From positions 240,789 to 304,788 of the forward strand of contig NZ_JMJJ01000017.1 in assembly GCF_000710035.2 (NCBI RefSeq): DNA of 64,000 nt, written 5' to 3'. The translations under genes were made by a program, and so were the position numbers. Position 1 is the stretch's first letter, and each line of letters opens with the position of its first letter. The notes under the pieces were generated by a model, which was given only the letters and a program-made list of their open reading frames with translations, was not told where the DNA came from and ran no database searches. Positions 1-7,894 of the stretch are shown here, piece after piece. The DNA comes from Pantoea ananatis LMG 2665 (lineage in GTDB: Bacteria; Pseudomonadota; Gammaproteobacteria; Enterobacterales; Enterobacteriaceae).

Positions 1-542
1 ATGCCGTTAACGGCTTCTTTCGGTGACAGGTTACCGGTGACAGAAAGCGCACCGTGCGTCATGCCGTGATAACCCCCGGAGAAGCTGATCACCCCTGAAC
101 GGCCAGTATGTTTCTTCGCCAGCTTGATAGCGGCTTCAACGGCATCCGCGCCGGAAGGACCGGTGAATTGCAGGCAGTATTCTTTGCCCTGACCCGGTAA
201 CAGGGAGAGCAGGTATTCTGAAAACGCATCTTTGAGTGGCGTGGTCAGATCCAGAGTATGTAACGGCAAGCCGCTGGTAATGACATTTTGGATGCTTTGC
301 AGTACGTCAGGGTGATTATGACCTAACGCAAGCGTTCCGGCACCGGCAAGACAGTCAAGATACTGTTTGTTCTCGACGTCTGTGATCCAGACACCATCAG
401 CTTTCGCAATCGCTAATGGTAATTTACGCGGATAACTTCGAACATTTGATTCAAACTCGGCCTGGCGGGCCAGATAAGACTCATTGTTACCGTTTAATGT
501 ATTCGCATTCAAACTATCAATACGGACTTTATCCGTCATCAT
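1..542 (-). CDS. dat: Diaminobutyrate--2-oxoglutarate aminotransferase, N-terminal part (cut by window edge)
   Basis: This is a class III PLP-dependent aminotransferase that should interconvert L-2,4-diaminobutyrate/2-oxoglutarate and aspartate semialdehyde/glutamate. That is the first step towards 1,3-diaminopropane when paired with a diaminobutyrate decarboxylase. About 180 residues are visible. They contain the class III landmarks LDCLAGAGTLALGHNHP (around residue 65) and FTGPSGADAVEAAIKLAK, followed by SGGYHGMTHGALSVTG; the PLP-binding lysine lies beyond the edge. Translation most likely starts at the double ATG at 542/539, preceded by AGGAGAG at good spacing. The family assignment is firm; the diaminobutyrate specificity rests on recognising the N-terminal sequence. 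Confidence 0.85.
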   Translation of the reverse strand, partial: MMTDKVRIDSLNANTLNGNNESYLARQAEFESNVRSYPRKLPLAIAKADGVWITDVENKQYLDCLAGAGTLALGHNHPDVLQSIQNVITSGLPLHTLDLTTPLKDAFSEYLLSLLPGQGKEYCLQFTGPSGADAVEAAIKLAKKHTGRSGVISFSGGYHGMTHGALSVTGNLSPKEAVNG

Positions 543-1005
543 ATCTCTCCTACAACCGGGCGTGGCATCACGCTGCAGTTGGATAAGTGAATAAAATTTA
601 GAGCTAGTGTTAAAAACGCGGCCAATATATTGGTTTTTATCACAGGACTCAATGATTAATTTTATGAGGATTTATTAATGTATTTACTTTATAAACCAGC
701 GACTTAGACCCAAATTAACGGTCAGGGCAGCCACTTTTATCAAAACCTGTAAACAATAAAGCGCCAAAAAACACCTGCTTATCGCATTTCGGCATCAGTC
801 TGGGCGAGAAAAATAAAGTGTGTTAGCAAGCATTTCTGCGCGAATAAGCGATAAAATTTGAGATTAATCAAGCCACAAAATGTAAAGCACGCGCCATTTG
901 AATGACACATTTAAAGCGTAATGCACATCATTCGTATAACTTCTATTTAACATTTAATTAATGGCAATAAAGAAGAAAACGGCGCTTTACTGACTTCCCG
1001 CTCCG
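543..1005. other. Gene-free AT-rich spacer
   Basis: This is the shared upstream/downstream region between the aminotransferase gene and the 3' end of the TetR gene. No convincing reading frame or RNA gene is visible. It must hold the promoter of the minus-strand aminotransferase. A perfect 12-bp palindrome, CCAATATATTGG, lies at 622-633, about 80 bp upstream of the aminotransferase start, and could be a regulator site. Confidence 0.5.
622..633. promoter_or_regulatory. Perfect 12-bp palindrome upstream of dat
   Basis: CCAATATATTGG reads identically on both strands and lies 80 bp upstream of the aminotransferase start codon, where an operator would be expected. No matching second copy is seen nearby and the binding protein is unknown, so chance in AT-rich DNA cannot be excluded. 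Confidence 0.3.
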
Positions 1006-1590
1006 TTAACGCATAAATTGCACAAAGTGGTGAATGTCGGCCAACGCCTGCTCAATTCGCGCGGGTGAAGACGTAATACTCAGCAGATCGGCGTAGCCGT
1101 TGAGTAAGGCGTTAAGCTGGCGTGCGCTGCGTGCCACATCATCCGTATGCAAGCACCCTTGTTCAACGCCCGCGCGAATAATCTTGCAGAGCAACGCATC
1201 CCAACCGGCGATAATCTTGTCGGCCAGTTCAGCGTAATCGGCATTATGGCTGGCCATTTGCCAGAAGGAAGCATAAAGCCGCCAGACTGAATCTGATGTG
1301 TCAGGAATGTGGCCTTCAATCATAGAGTGTAGTTGCTGCACAGGATCCAGCGCGGCCAGCTCAAGGGTGAAATCATCCAACTCGCGCTGCATAAAGTGCT
1401 CCAGCGCAGTCAGGGTGAGCGTGTGCCAGTCAGGAAAGTAGTGATAAATATGGCTGCGTGAAATACCCAGCGATTCCGTTAAGTCACGTGTCGTGGTTTT
1501 TTCAATTCCCTTCTCGATAAACAGCGCGATGGCGCCCGCAATAATCGTCTCTTTGCGTGTTTCTCCAGATGTTGCCGTTGATGCTTTCAT
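1006..1590 (-). CDS. TetR/AcrR-family transcriptional regulator
   Basis: A 194-residue one-component repressor. The N-terminal helix-turn-helix is clear (residues about 15-60, including TTRDLTESLGISRSHIYHYF), followed by an all-helical ligand/dimerisation domain of typical TetR length. I start it at the ATG at 1590, which has AGGAGT six bases upstream; a further-upstream in-frame codon would run into the operator DNA. It is divergent from the six-TM ABC membrane protein gene at 1685, and two matching palindromes lie in the 94-bp gap. It therefore probably represses itself and that neighbour. The ligand is unknown. Confidence 0.9.
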   Translation of the reverse strand: MKASTATSGETRKETIIAGAIALFIEKGIEKTTTRDLTESLGISRSHIYHYFPDWHTLTLTALEHFMQRELDDFTLELAALDPVQQLHSMIEGHIPDTSDSVWRLYASFWQMASHNADYAELADKIIAGWDALLCKIIRAGVEQGCLHTDDVARSARQLNALLNGYADLLSITSSPARIEQALADIHHFVQFMR

Positions 1591-1609
1591 TGTGACTCCT
1601 GGATTGACT

Positions 1610-1625
1610 TTGAGCAATCGCTCAA
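1610..1625. promoter_or_regulatory. Putative TetR operator, copy 1
   Basis: TTGAGCAATCGCTCAA is an inverted repeat with 6-bp arms (TTGAGC/GCTCAA) around a 4-bp centre. It lies 20 bp upstream of the TetR start codon and shares its arms with the palindrome at 1642-1659, as expected for sites of the adjacent TetR protein. Confidence 0.7.
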
Positions 1626-1641
1626 ATACGATGCGCTGGCT

Positions 1642-1659
1642 ATTGAGCGACCGCTCAAT
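1642..1659. promoter_or_regulatory. Putative TetR operator, copy 2
   Basis: ATTGAGCGACCGCTCAAT has 8-bp perfect arms (ATTGAGCG/CGCTCAAT) around two bases. Its centre is 33 bp (about three helical turns) from the centre of copy 1, so two TetR dimers could sit on the same DNA face between the divergent genes. Confidence 0.7.
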
Positions 1660-1684
1660 TTTAACCGTTTACCAAAAGAAAATC

Positions 1685-2575
1685 ATGTGTTCTCACAAAA
1701 CAATAACGCCGGAGACGGCGCCGCAAAATGCCATTGCCACCCTCAAGATGCTGGGACGTCGTCACAGTAAAAAGCTCTTTCTTACCCTGCTGTTAGTAGT
1801 GGCGGAAAACGTTACCTACCTGCTTTATCCGCTGTTAGCCGGGTTTGCCATTAACGCCATTGTCACCGGGCAGGCGCTTCATGCTGTGCTTTATGCGGTC
1901 ATGGTCTTTACAATGTGGGCACTAGGCGCCGCAAGACGCAGCGTTGATACCCGCACCTTCGCCCGGATTTATGCCGAACTGGCCGTGCCGGTTATCGTGG
2001 CACAACGTCACGAGAAGCAAAATGCTTCCACTATCGCCGCTCGCGTGACCTTGTCACGTGAGTTTGTCGATTTTTTTGAGCTGCATCTGCCAACGCTGAT
2101 CACCTCTCTGGCATCAATTAGCGGCGCAGCCATTATGCTTCTGGTAATTGAGTTCTGGACGGGCGTGGGCTGTCTGATCATTTTGTTGATACTTGCCTGC
2201 TTTCTGCCGGGCTTTTCGCGCAAGAACGAAGCGCTGTTTGGCCGTCTGAATAACCGGCTTGAAAAAGAGGTTAGCCTGGTCACCGTTGCCCAGGCACCCG
2301 CTCTGGCGAAACACTACGGCGTACTGGCGCGATTACGCATAGGGCTATCCGATCGCGAGGCGTTAGGTTTTATAACGATAGGTACAGCAGCGGCGCTGCT
2401 GTTTGCCTTTACCATCCTGTCCATGACCCGTAAAGGGATGGGTGACGCAGGGCACATCTATTCGGTCATGACCTATCTGTGGATGTTTGCCATGAGCCTG
2501 GATGACGGACCCCGATTGCTTGAAAAATATTCGCAACTGAAAGATATCGGCAAACGCGTCAATACGGGAAGTTAA
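1685..2575 (+). CDS. ABC transporter six-transmembrane-domain protein without ATPase domain
   Basis: A 296-residue inner-membrane protein with several hydrophobic segments (for example LFLTLLLVVAENVTYLLYPL, AVLYAVMVFTMWALGA, GAAIMLLVIEF, GCLIILLILACFLPGF, LGFITIGTAAALLFAFTIL). It resembles the membrane half of type IV ABC exporters (the ABC_membrane_3-like family). There is no Walker A, signature or Walker B motif in it or next to it. The likely start is the ATG at 1685, after the operators; the open frame continues upstream through the TetR gene but has no ribosome site there. Transport function is therefore uncertain: it may pair with an ATPase encoded elsewhere or act as a non-transporting membrane protein. 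Confidence 0.75.
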   Translation: MCSHKTITPETAPQNAIATLKMLGRRHSKKLFLTLLLVVAENVTYLLYPLLAGFAINAIVTGQALHAVLYAVMVFTMWALGAARRSVDTRTFARIYAELAVPVIVAQRHEKQNASTIAARVTLSREFVDFFELHLPTLITSLASISGAAIMLLVIEFWTGVGCLIILLILACFLPGFSRKNEALFGRLNNRLEKEVSLVTVAQAPALAKHYGVLARLRIGLSDREALGFITIGTAAALLFAFTILSMTRKGMGDAGHIYSVMTYLWMFAMSLDDGPRLLEKYSQLKDIGKRVNTGS

Positions 2576-2662
2576 GTTGAACCTGGGCAGCCGCAGGCAA
2601 TCGTCTGACGCGGCCCATTTCTGCTGCTGAGCCGGGCAAACGCTACCTCGCTCACCGGACTG

Positions 2663-3679
2663 TCAGCGGAGACTTGTCACCAGCCATTGTGCAAGCTCAT
2701 CCAGTTCGTGCTGCTGCAGCGGATAGTCCGTTTTCAACGTTTCTACATGCTGAGCCAAAACGTCAGGCTGATAGGCTGCACCCTGTAAGCGGGAGGCCAG
2801 CACCTCCAGTGGCGCAGGGTTCAGGCTGTCGCTAAATATCTGACAGCGGCTAATGGCGCCCCGTTCAACATCAAAATGTATCTCCACGCCGCCCCATACA
2901 AAGCGATGATCCAGAAGATGCGAAAAGTCTGGCGCCTGGCCAAAATTCCACGCCCAACTGCTTTGACGGGCAAACTGTTGTTCAAAGCCCGGCAGATCCG
3001 GCAGGTTATCAGGAGAAATAACATCGGGTTCACAGCGAGTTGCAAAGTGTTCAAAACAGGCTTCCGTGATGGCATGGCAAAGGCGTTCGTAGCTGATATT
3101 GGGCACCAGCGTTTGCAGGTTTGTCACGCGTGCTCGCACGGAGGCGATGCCTTTCGCCTGTAACTTTTTCACGTCGGGATTGAGATAATCAGCCAGGCGC
3201 GACAGATCGGCATTAATTAGAACTGTGCCGTGATGAAAGCCACGGTCGGGCGTTTCGCGATAAGCAGAGCCGGATATTTTGCGCACGCCGTCACCGGTGT
3301 CGATCACCAGATCGTTTCGTCCTGAAGCCTGCGCATTGACGCCCAGCGTTGCCAGTGCCTGCAGGATGATAGCGGTTGAGACACTTTTATCGTAACCTGG
3401 CTTGCCCGCCATAAAGGTAAAGCAGCAGTTGCCCAGATCGTGAAACACCGCGCCGCCTCCACTGCTGCGTCGCGCCAGCTTAATACCGTCCTCTGCCATA
3501 CGACGTGTATTGCACTCTTTCCACGGGTTCTGCGCCCGACCAATGACCACCGTTTCCGCATTACGCCACAAAAACAGCACGCGCTGTTTAGCCGGCATCT
3601 GGCGAAAAATACACTCTTCTACCGCCAGATTAAACCAGGGATCGTTCGATTCTGATAACAGTAAACGTAATGGGGGCAT
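2663..3679 (-). CDS. lplA: Lipoate-protein ligase A
   Basis: LplA activates free lipoate with ATP to lipoyl-AMP and transfers it to the lysine of lipoyl domains in 2-oxoacid dehydrogenases and the glycine cleavage H protein, in the cytoplasm. The sequence carries the hallmark RRSSGGGAVFHDLGN, the GRAQNPWKECN motif and SGSAYRET, and the C-terminal domain is complete. Starting at the ATG at 3679 (GGAG upstream) gives 338 residues, exactly the E. coli length. It is apparently monocistronic and convergent with the ABC-type membrane gene. Confidence 0.97.
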   Translation of the reverse strand: MPPLRLLLSESNDPWFNLAVEECIFRQMPAKQRVLFLWRNAETVVIGRAQNPWKECNTRRMAEDGIKLARRSSGGGAVFHDLGNCCFTFMAGKPGYDKSVSTAIILQALATLGVNAQASGRNDLVIDTGDGVRKISGSAYRETPDRGFHHGTVLINADLSRLADYLNPDVKKLQAKGIASVRARVTNLQTLVPNISYERLCHAITEACFEHFATRCEPDVISPDNLPDLPGFEQQFARQSSWAWNFGQAPDFSHLLDHRFVWGGVEIHFDVERGAISRCQIFSDSLNPAPLEVLASRLQGAAYQPDVLAQHVETLKTDYPLQQHELDELAQWLVTSLR

Positions 3680-4142
3680 GATCAACTCCGTTTGCTTGAG
3701 AACGTATGCCGCTGCAGCAGGGCAGAATGGCAGTTTACTTCACTCCGCTTCAAAGACAACGATCGCCCTCCATAGCCTGAAAATGCCACATGGGTCAGCG
3801 TGCTCTCAGTTCCGCTTTGTATCAAATTTGTTTAATATCGATTTAATATATTTATAACCCAAGCAACTATCTGGTTTATCCTCAGCGGATTGTTAACATT
3901 TAGTTAATTACCAGTGGATCATTGAGAAAGAGACGTTCATGATCCCGCAGACTGAAAGCGGCAGATGGCAGACTCACCAACCATTATGCTGTTGAATTGG
4001 CGCTTAACCAGCGGCTTCAGGTGCGAACGCGGCAGGGAATTGCTGTGAATCCTGGCCCAAATATTATGCGCGCTGCCAGCATAATAATCCGTATTACGCA
4101 GGCTGATTTGCTGCCAGCGACAGGTGGCTTTTACTGGAAGAT
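3680..4142. other. Intergenic region upstream of the dehydrogenase operon
   Basis: Divergent control region between lplA and the three-gene dehydrogenase operon. The part around 3830-3910 is strongly AT-rich and is the likely promoter area for both directions. An 18-codon frame beginning at 3940 is too short and weak to call. No RNA structure was recognised. Confidence 0.5.
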
Positions 4143-4649
4143 ATGATGAATCACTATTCACGCCGACGCGTGCTGAAGATGGTCGGTCTGGTTGCTGTAA
4201 CCAGCGCTGCCGGACATCTGCTCCCTCTTGCTCGCCTCAACGCCGCCCAACCCGATGCCCAGACAGATGAGCTGGATATCTTTATGCAGGTTTCTCAGCA
4301 GCTTACCCAGCAGGATGAACTTAACGAAACCGTGGGTGCTGCGCTGTATGACACGTTGAGTCAGACCCAAAAGAATTTCTCCTCTGCGCTTTTGCGTTTG
4401 AGTAGCCTGCTGGCCCATCAGCCCGATCTGTTGCAACAGGAACGCCTGCCGTTTGCTGAGAGTGACGCAGGTAGCGCGAAGCTGGCGAGCACTATCCTGA
4501 GCGGCTGGTACACCGGGGTTGTGGGCAAAGGCAAAAATGCACGCTACATCACCTACATTAGCACGCTCGCGAATCAAATTGTGAATGACAAACTGGTACC
4601 GCCGAGCTTCTCCTATGGCGTCTGCGGCAGCTGGTCGAGTCAACCGTGA
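4143..4649 (+). CDS. Tat-exported small subunit of a membrane-bound flavocytochrome dehydrogenase
   Basis: A 168-residue protein with a twin-arginine signal (SRRRVLKMVG, then a hydrophobic stretch to about residue 35). It has the length and context of the sorbitol/gluconate/2-ketogluconate dehydrogenase small subunit (gluconate_2-dh3/FAD-SLDH-like). In this family the small subunit carries the folded flavoprotein partner through the Tat pathway by hitch-hiking. The GMC partner immediately downstream has no signal peptide of its own, which fits. GGAAG lies just upstream of the start. The exact sugar-acid or polyol substrate cannot be read from the sequence. Confidence 0.8.
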   Translation: MMNHYSRRRVLKMVGLVAVTSAAGHLLPLARLNAAQPDAQTDELDIFMQVSQQLTQQDELNETVGAALYDTLSQTQKNFSSALLRLSSLLAHQPDLLQQERLPFAESDAGSAKLASTILSGWYTGVVGKGKNARYITYISTLANQIVNDKLVPPSFSYGVCGSWSSQP

Positions 4650-4664
4650 TCCTTTTTATGAGTA

Positions 4665-6278
4665 ATGTCATCAATGAAGAAGAATGAGTCGGCGGATGTC
4701 GTTGTGATAGGCGCGGGCGTAAATGGCGCTTTGCTGGCCACCCGACTGGCCAAAGCGGGTAAATCCGTTGTATTACTTGAGTCCGGGCCGAAAATTGGGC
4801 GCGATGAACTGGTCGAGCGCTTTCGCAGTTCCGCCTTTAAGTCTGACTTTATGTCACCTTATCCCTTTTCTCCCATGGCACCTCAGCCACGCTATACGCC
4901 TGAGCCTAATGATTATCTGCAACAGCTCGGTCCGCAGGCGTTTAATGCGCAGTACATCCGTATTTTTGGCGGCACCAGCTGGCACTGGGCTGCTCAGCTG
5001 TGGCGCTTTGTGCCAAATGATTTTCAGCAGCATACCCTTTATGGCGTGGGCAAAGACTGGCCGATCGGCTATCAGGATTTGGAGCCCTATTACTATGAGG
5101 CTGAGGTCATTGCCGGCGTCGGCGGTTCACCTGATAACGGCTCGCCACGCAGTAAACCGTTTCCGATGGCGCGCGTGCCGGCTTCATGGCTTCAGCAACG
5201 CGTCACGGCCAGACTGGCACCCGACTTCAGCGTGCTGGACGACAGCACGGGACGCAACAGTCGCAGTTACGATGGTCGCCCGGCCTGCTGCGGTAACAAC
5301 AACTGTATGCCGGTGTGTCCGATTGATGCTCAGTATCACGGCGGTCTGGCCGCTCAGCAGGCTGAGGACACAGGCGTTCAGGTGATCACCGAGGCGGTCG
5401 TGTATAAGCTTGAGCATGACGCGCAGGGCAGGATTGTTGCCGCCCACTATTATGACTGGAATAAAACCAGCCATCGCATTACGGCACAGACATTTGTTCT
5501 GGCGGCCAATGCGATTGAAACGCCAAAGCTTTTACTGATGTCGACCAGCGATAAATTTCCGCACGGGATTGGCAATGCCCGTGACAATGTTGGTCGTAAT
5601 CTCTGCGACCATCCCGCCATTGGCGTCACCTTCGACGTGGATGAAGAGATTTGGCCCGGACGCGGACCTGTCAGTCCCTGTTCAATAGGGCAGTTCAGAG
5701 ACGGCGAATTCCGCCGCGAACATGCGCCATTCCGTCTGGATATCTCCAATGCATCACAGGTGGCGGCGGTGACGAAGGAAGTGCTGGAAGAGGGGTACTT
5801 TGGTAAAAAACTCCAGGAGCAGGTTCGTTTTCGTGCGGCCCGCCGACTGAGCATTAAAAATGCGCTGGAACAGCTCCCCAATCCCGATAACCGCGTGACC
5901 CTGAGCAGCAATAAAGATGCATTAGGATTACCCACGCCTGCGCTCTTCTGGGATGTGGATGACTATGTGCAGAAGGGCACGGAAAAAACGCGAGAGTGCT
6001 ACGATGCGATAGCGGCAAAACTGGGTGCGACCAATATCCGACACAGCAAAAGCGGTAAATTTTCGAACCGTCAACATATCATCGGTACGTTGTCGATGGG
6101 ACTCGATCCGGCAACCAGCGTAACCGATGTCTGGGGACGGGCGCACGATCATGAAAACCTGTTTATGGTCGGTACTGGCGTGATGCCAACGGTCGGCACC
6201 TGTAATGTCACGCTCACCGCCATGGCGCTTGCGCTGCGTACCGCTGATAAGATTTTGCAGGAGACACAGCATGGGTAA
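4665..6278 (+). CDS. GMC-family FAD-dependent dehydrogenase, large subunit
   Basis: A 537-residue flavoprotein. An N-terminal ADP-binding fold is clear (VVIGAGVNGALLATRLAKAG, residues about 11-30, ending in an acidic LLESG), and the C-terminal GMC signature region includes GTGVMPTVGTCNVTLTAMA, where His/Asn pairs form the catalytic site. It should oxidise a sugar, sugar acid or polyol in the periplasm and pass electrons to the cytochrome c subunit and then ubiquinone. The cysteines in CCGNNNCMPVCPIDA (around residue 208) are typical of the cytochrome-coupled subgroup with a 3Fe-4S cluster. It overlaps the cytochrome gene by 8 bp. Confidence 0.9.
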   Translation: MSSMKKNESADVVVIGAGVNGALLATRLAKAGKSVVLLESGPKIGRDELVERFRSSAFKSDFMSPYPFSPMAPQPRYTPEPNDYLQQLGPQAFNAQYIRIFGGTSWHWAAQLWRFVPNDFQQHTLYGVGKDWPIGYQDLEPYYYEAEVIAGVGGSPDNGSPRSKPFPMARVPASWLQQRVTARLAPDFSVLDDSTGRNSRSYDGRPACCGNNNCMPVCPIDAQYHGGLAAQQAEDTGVQVITEAVVYKLEHDAQGRIVAAHYYDWNKTSHRITAQTFVLAANAIETPKLLLMSTSDKFPHGIGNARDNVGRNLCDHPAIGVTFDVDEEIWPGRGPVSPCSIGQFRDGEFRREHAPFRLDISNASQVAAVTKEVLEEGYFGKKLQEQVRFRAARRLSIKNALEQLPNPDNRVTLSSNKDALGLPTPALFWDVDDYVQKGTEKTRECYDAIAAKLGATNIRHSKSGKFSNRQHIIGTLSMGLDPATSVTDVWGRAHDHENLFMVGTGVMPTVGTCNVTLTAMALALRTADKILQETQHG

Positions 6279-7629
6279 GCGATTGAGCCGATTGCTGCCC
6301 GCTACGCTGCTAATGCTGACTGCAACTCAGAGTAGCGCGTGGGCGGAAAGCCAGACTGACCTCATAAAACGAGGGGAATATCTTGCTGTGGCTGGGGATT
6401 GTGCGGCCTGCCACACAGAGGAAGGCAAAGCGCCGTTCAGCGGCGGCCATGCCATCGGTAGCCCTTTAGGCATTATTTTTAGCACCAATATCACGCCCTC
6501 GAAAACAGCCGGTATTGGTCACTACACTGAAAAACAGTTTGCCGATGCGCTACGCAGGGGCATTCGTGCCGATGGCAGTCATTTGTATCCGGCTATGCCT
6601 TACACCGCCTATGCCAAAGTGAGTGATAGCGATGTGTCTGCGCTTTATGCTTACTTTATGCATGGTGTGAAAGCGGTCGATAGCCAGCCAGAAAAAACCG
6701 ATTTGCCGTTTCCGTTTAATCTTCGCTTAAGTATGGCGGCGTGGAATTTCCTCTTCCTGGACACAAAACCCTTCAAGCCCGATCCCAGCCAGTCCGCGGA
6801 ATGGAACAGGGGGGCTTACCTGGTCGAAGGGCTAACGCACTGCAGCACCTGCCATACGCCGCGCAATTTTTTAATGGCTGAGCAGCAGAGCAAATCGTTA
6901 CAGGGCGCCTCTTTAGGGACGTGGTTTGCGCCTGACATCACCGCCAATACCTTACAGAGTGACGATCAGTGGTCACGGGAATCGCTGGCAGCTTATCTGG
7001 CGAGCGGTCACGCCGATAACGGTGCGACGGCGGCGGGGCCGATGCTTGAAGCGATAGACAAGAGCTTTTCGCGTATGACGCCGGAAGATCGGGCGGCCAT
7101 AGCAACCTACCTGATGCCTGCCGCCGATCAGGAAGAAGGCGAGGCTGACGCGGATTCAGATGTTCAGGAACCGGCTAGCGGACTCACGCCGGTGACCGGA
7201 GATGATACGCCAGACATGCTGTCCGATTTAACGGATGGCGAGCGCGTATACCGCAACAACTGTGCCGCCTGCCATAACCTTGAGGGACAGGGCCTGAATG
7301 GTTTACCTGCCCTGAGTAAACATCCTATCCTGGAAAAGCCTACGGCCGATAACGTTGCCATGGCCGTGCTTGAAGGTGTCTGGCCCGCAAACGGTCAGGG
7401 CATGATTGGTTTTGCCCATACGCTGGATAATACGCAAATTGCCGACGTCACGAATTATGTCATGCAGGATATAGGCAACAGTGCCGTGCGCATTACCCCG
7501 GAACGGGTGAAATCACTGCGTCAGGGCGGCGAGCCGTCACTGCTTTTACCGATAGCCCGCGCAGGGTTGGCAGTAGTTGTGCTGACGATCGGACTGCTGC
7601 TGTTTTGGTGGTGGCGCCGCCGACGTTAA
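6271..7629 (+). CDS. Tri-haem cytochrome c subunit of the membrane-bound dehydrogenase
   Basis: A 452-residue protein with a Sec signal peptide (ending near SSAWA) and three CxxCH haem-attachment sites at residues 44-48, 191-195 and 331-335. A single C-terminal membrane anchor (LAVVVLTIGLLLFWWW) ends in a run of arginines. This is the classic subunit that accepts electrons from the GMC flavoprotein and reduces ubiquinone at the periplasmic face. The start at 6271 follows AGGAGA and overlaps the GMC gene, so translation is probably coupled. An acidic linker (EEGEADADSD) precedes the third haem domain. Confidence 0.95.
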   Translation: MGKRLSRLLPATLLMLTATQSSAWAESQTDLIKRGEYLAVAGDCAACHTEEGKAPFSGGHAIGSPLGIIFSTNITPSKTAGIGHYTEKQFADALRRGIRADGSHLYPAMPYTAYAKVSDSDVSALYAYFMHGVKAVDSQPEKTDLPFPFNLRLSMAAWNFLFLDTKPFKPDPSQSAEWNRGAYLVEGLTHCSTCHTPRNFLMAEQQSKSLQGASLGTWFAPDITANTLQSDDQWSRESLAAYLASGHADNGATAAGPMLEAIDKSFSRMTPEDRAAIATYLMPAADQEEGEADADSDVQEPASGLTPVTGDDTPDMLSDLTDGERVYRNNCAACHNLEGQGLNGLPALSKHPILEKPTADNVAMAVLEGVWPANGQGMIGFAHTLDNTQIADVTNYVMQDIGNSAVRITPERVKSLRQGGEPSLLLPIARAGLAVVVLTIGLLLFWWWRRRR

Positions 7630-7894
7630 CCTCTCCTTCTCCATGTCATGGATGACGTGGAGCGCTGCCTCGACATCTGCGCGTTCCCCGATACGCCCGA
7701 CCGGTGAGGCTGGCACCATCAGCCTGCTATCAGAGCCTGCTGCCTGTACTCTGAACAGGCGCAAGGCGAGGCTGGCGTTCCTGTCTTAATCTAAACTGAA
7801 AACGGCAGATATAAATGGCCTTTCAGGATGTTATTGATAACACGTTGTTTCTGATATGTTGCATTATCCCGTGGCGAGAGAAGGGTTAACCAGC

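Noticed and set aside
1493..1684. Longer start for the six-TM ABC membrane protein, beginning inside the TetR gene
   Set aside because: The extension is antisense to the TetR gene, covers the operators and gives non-membrane sequence. The ATG at 1685 starts the recognisable protein.
7639..7764. Hairpin after the cytochrome gene and a minus-strand peptide (PVGRIGERADVEAAL)
   Set aside because: The perfect pairing leaves only a two-base loop and there is no T-run. The peptide resembles the tail of a reductase, but the frame is short and lacks any other support.
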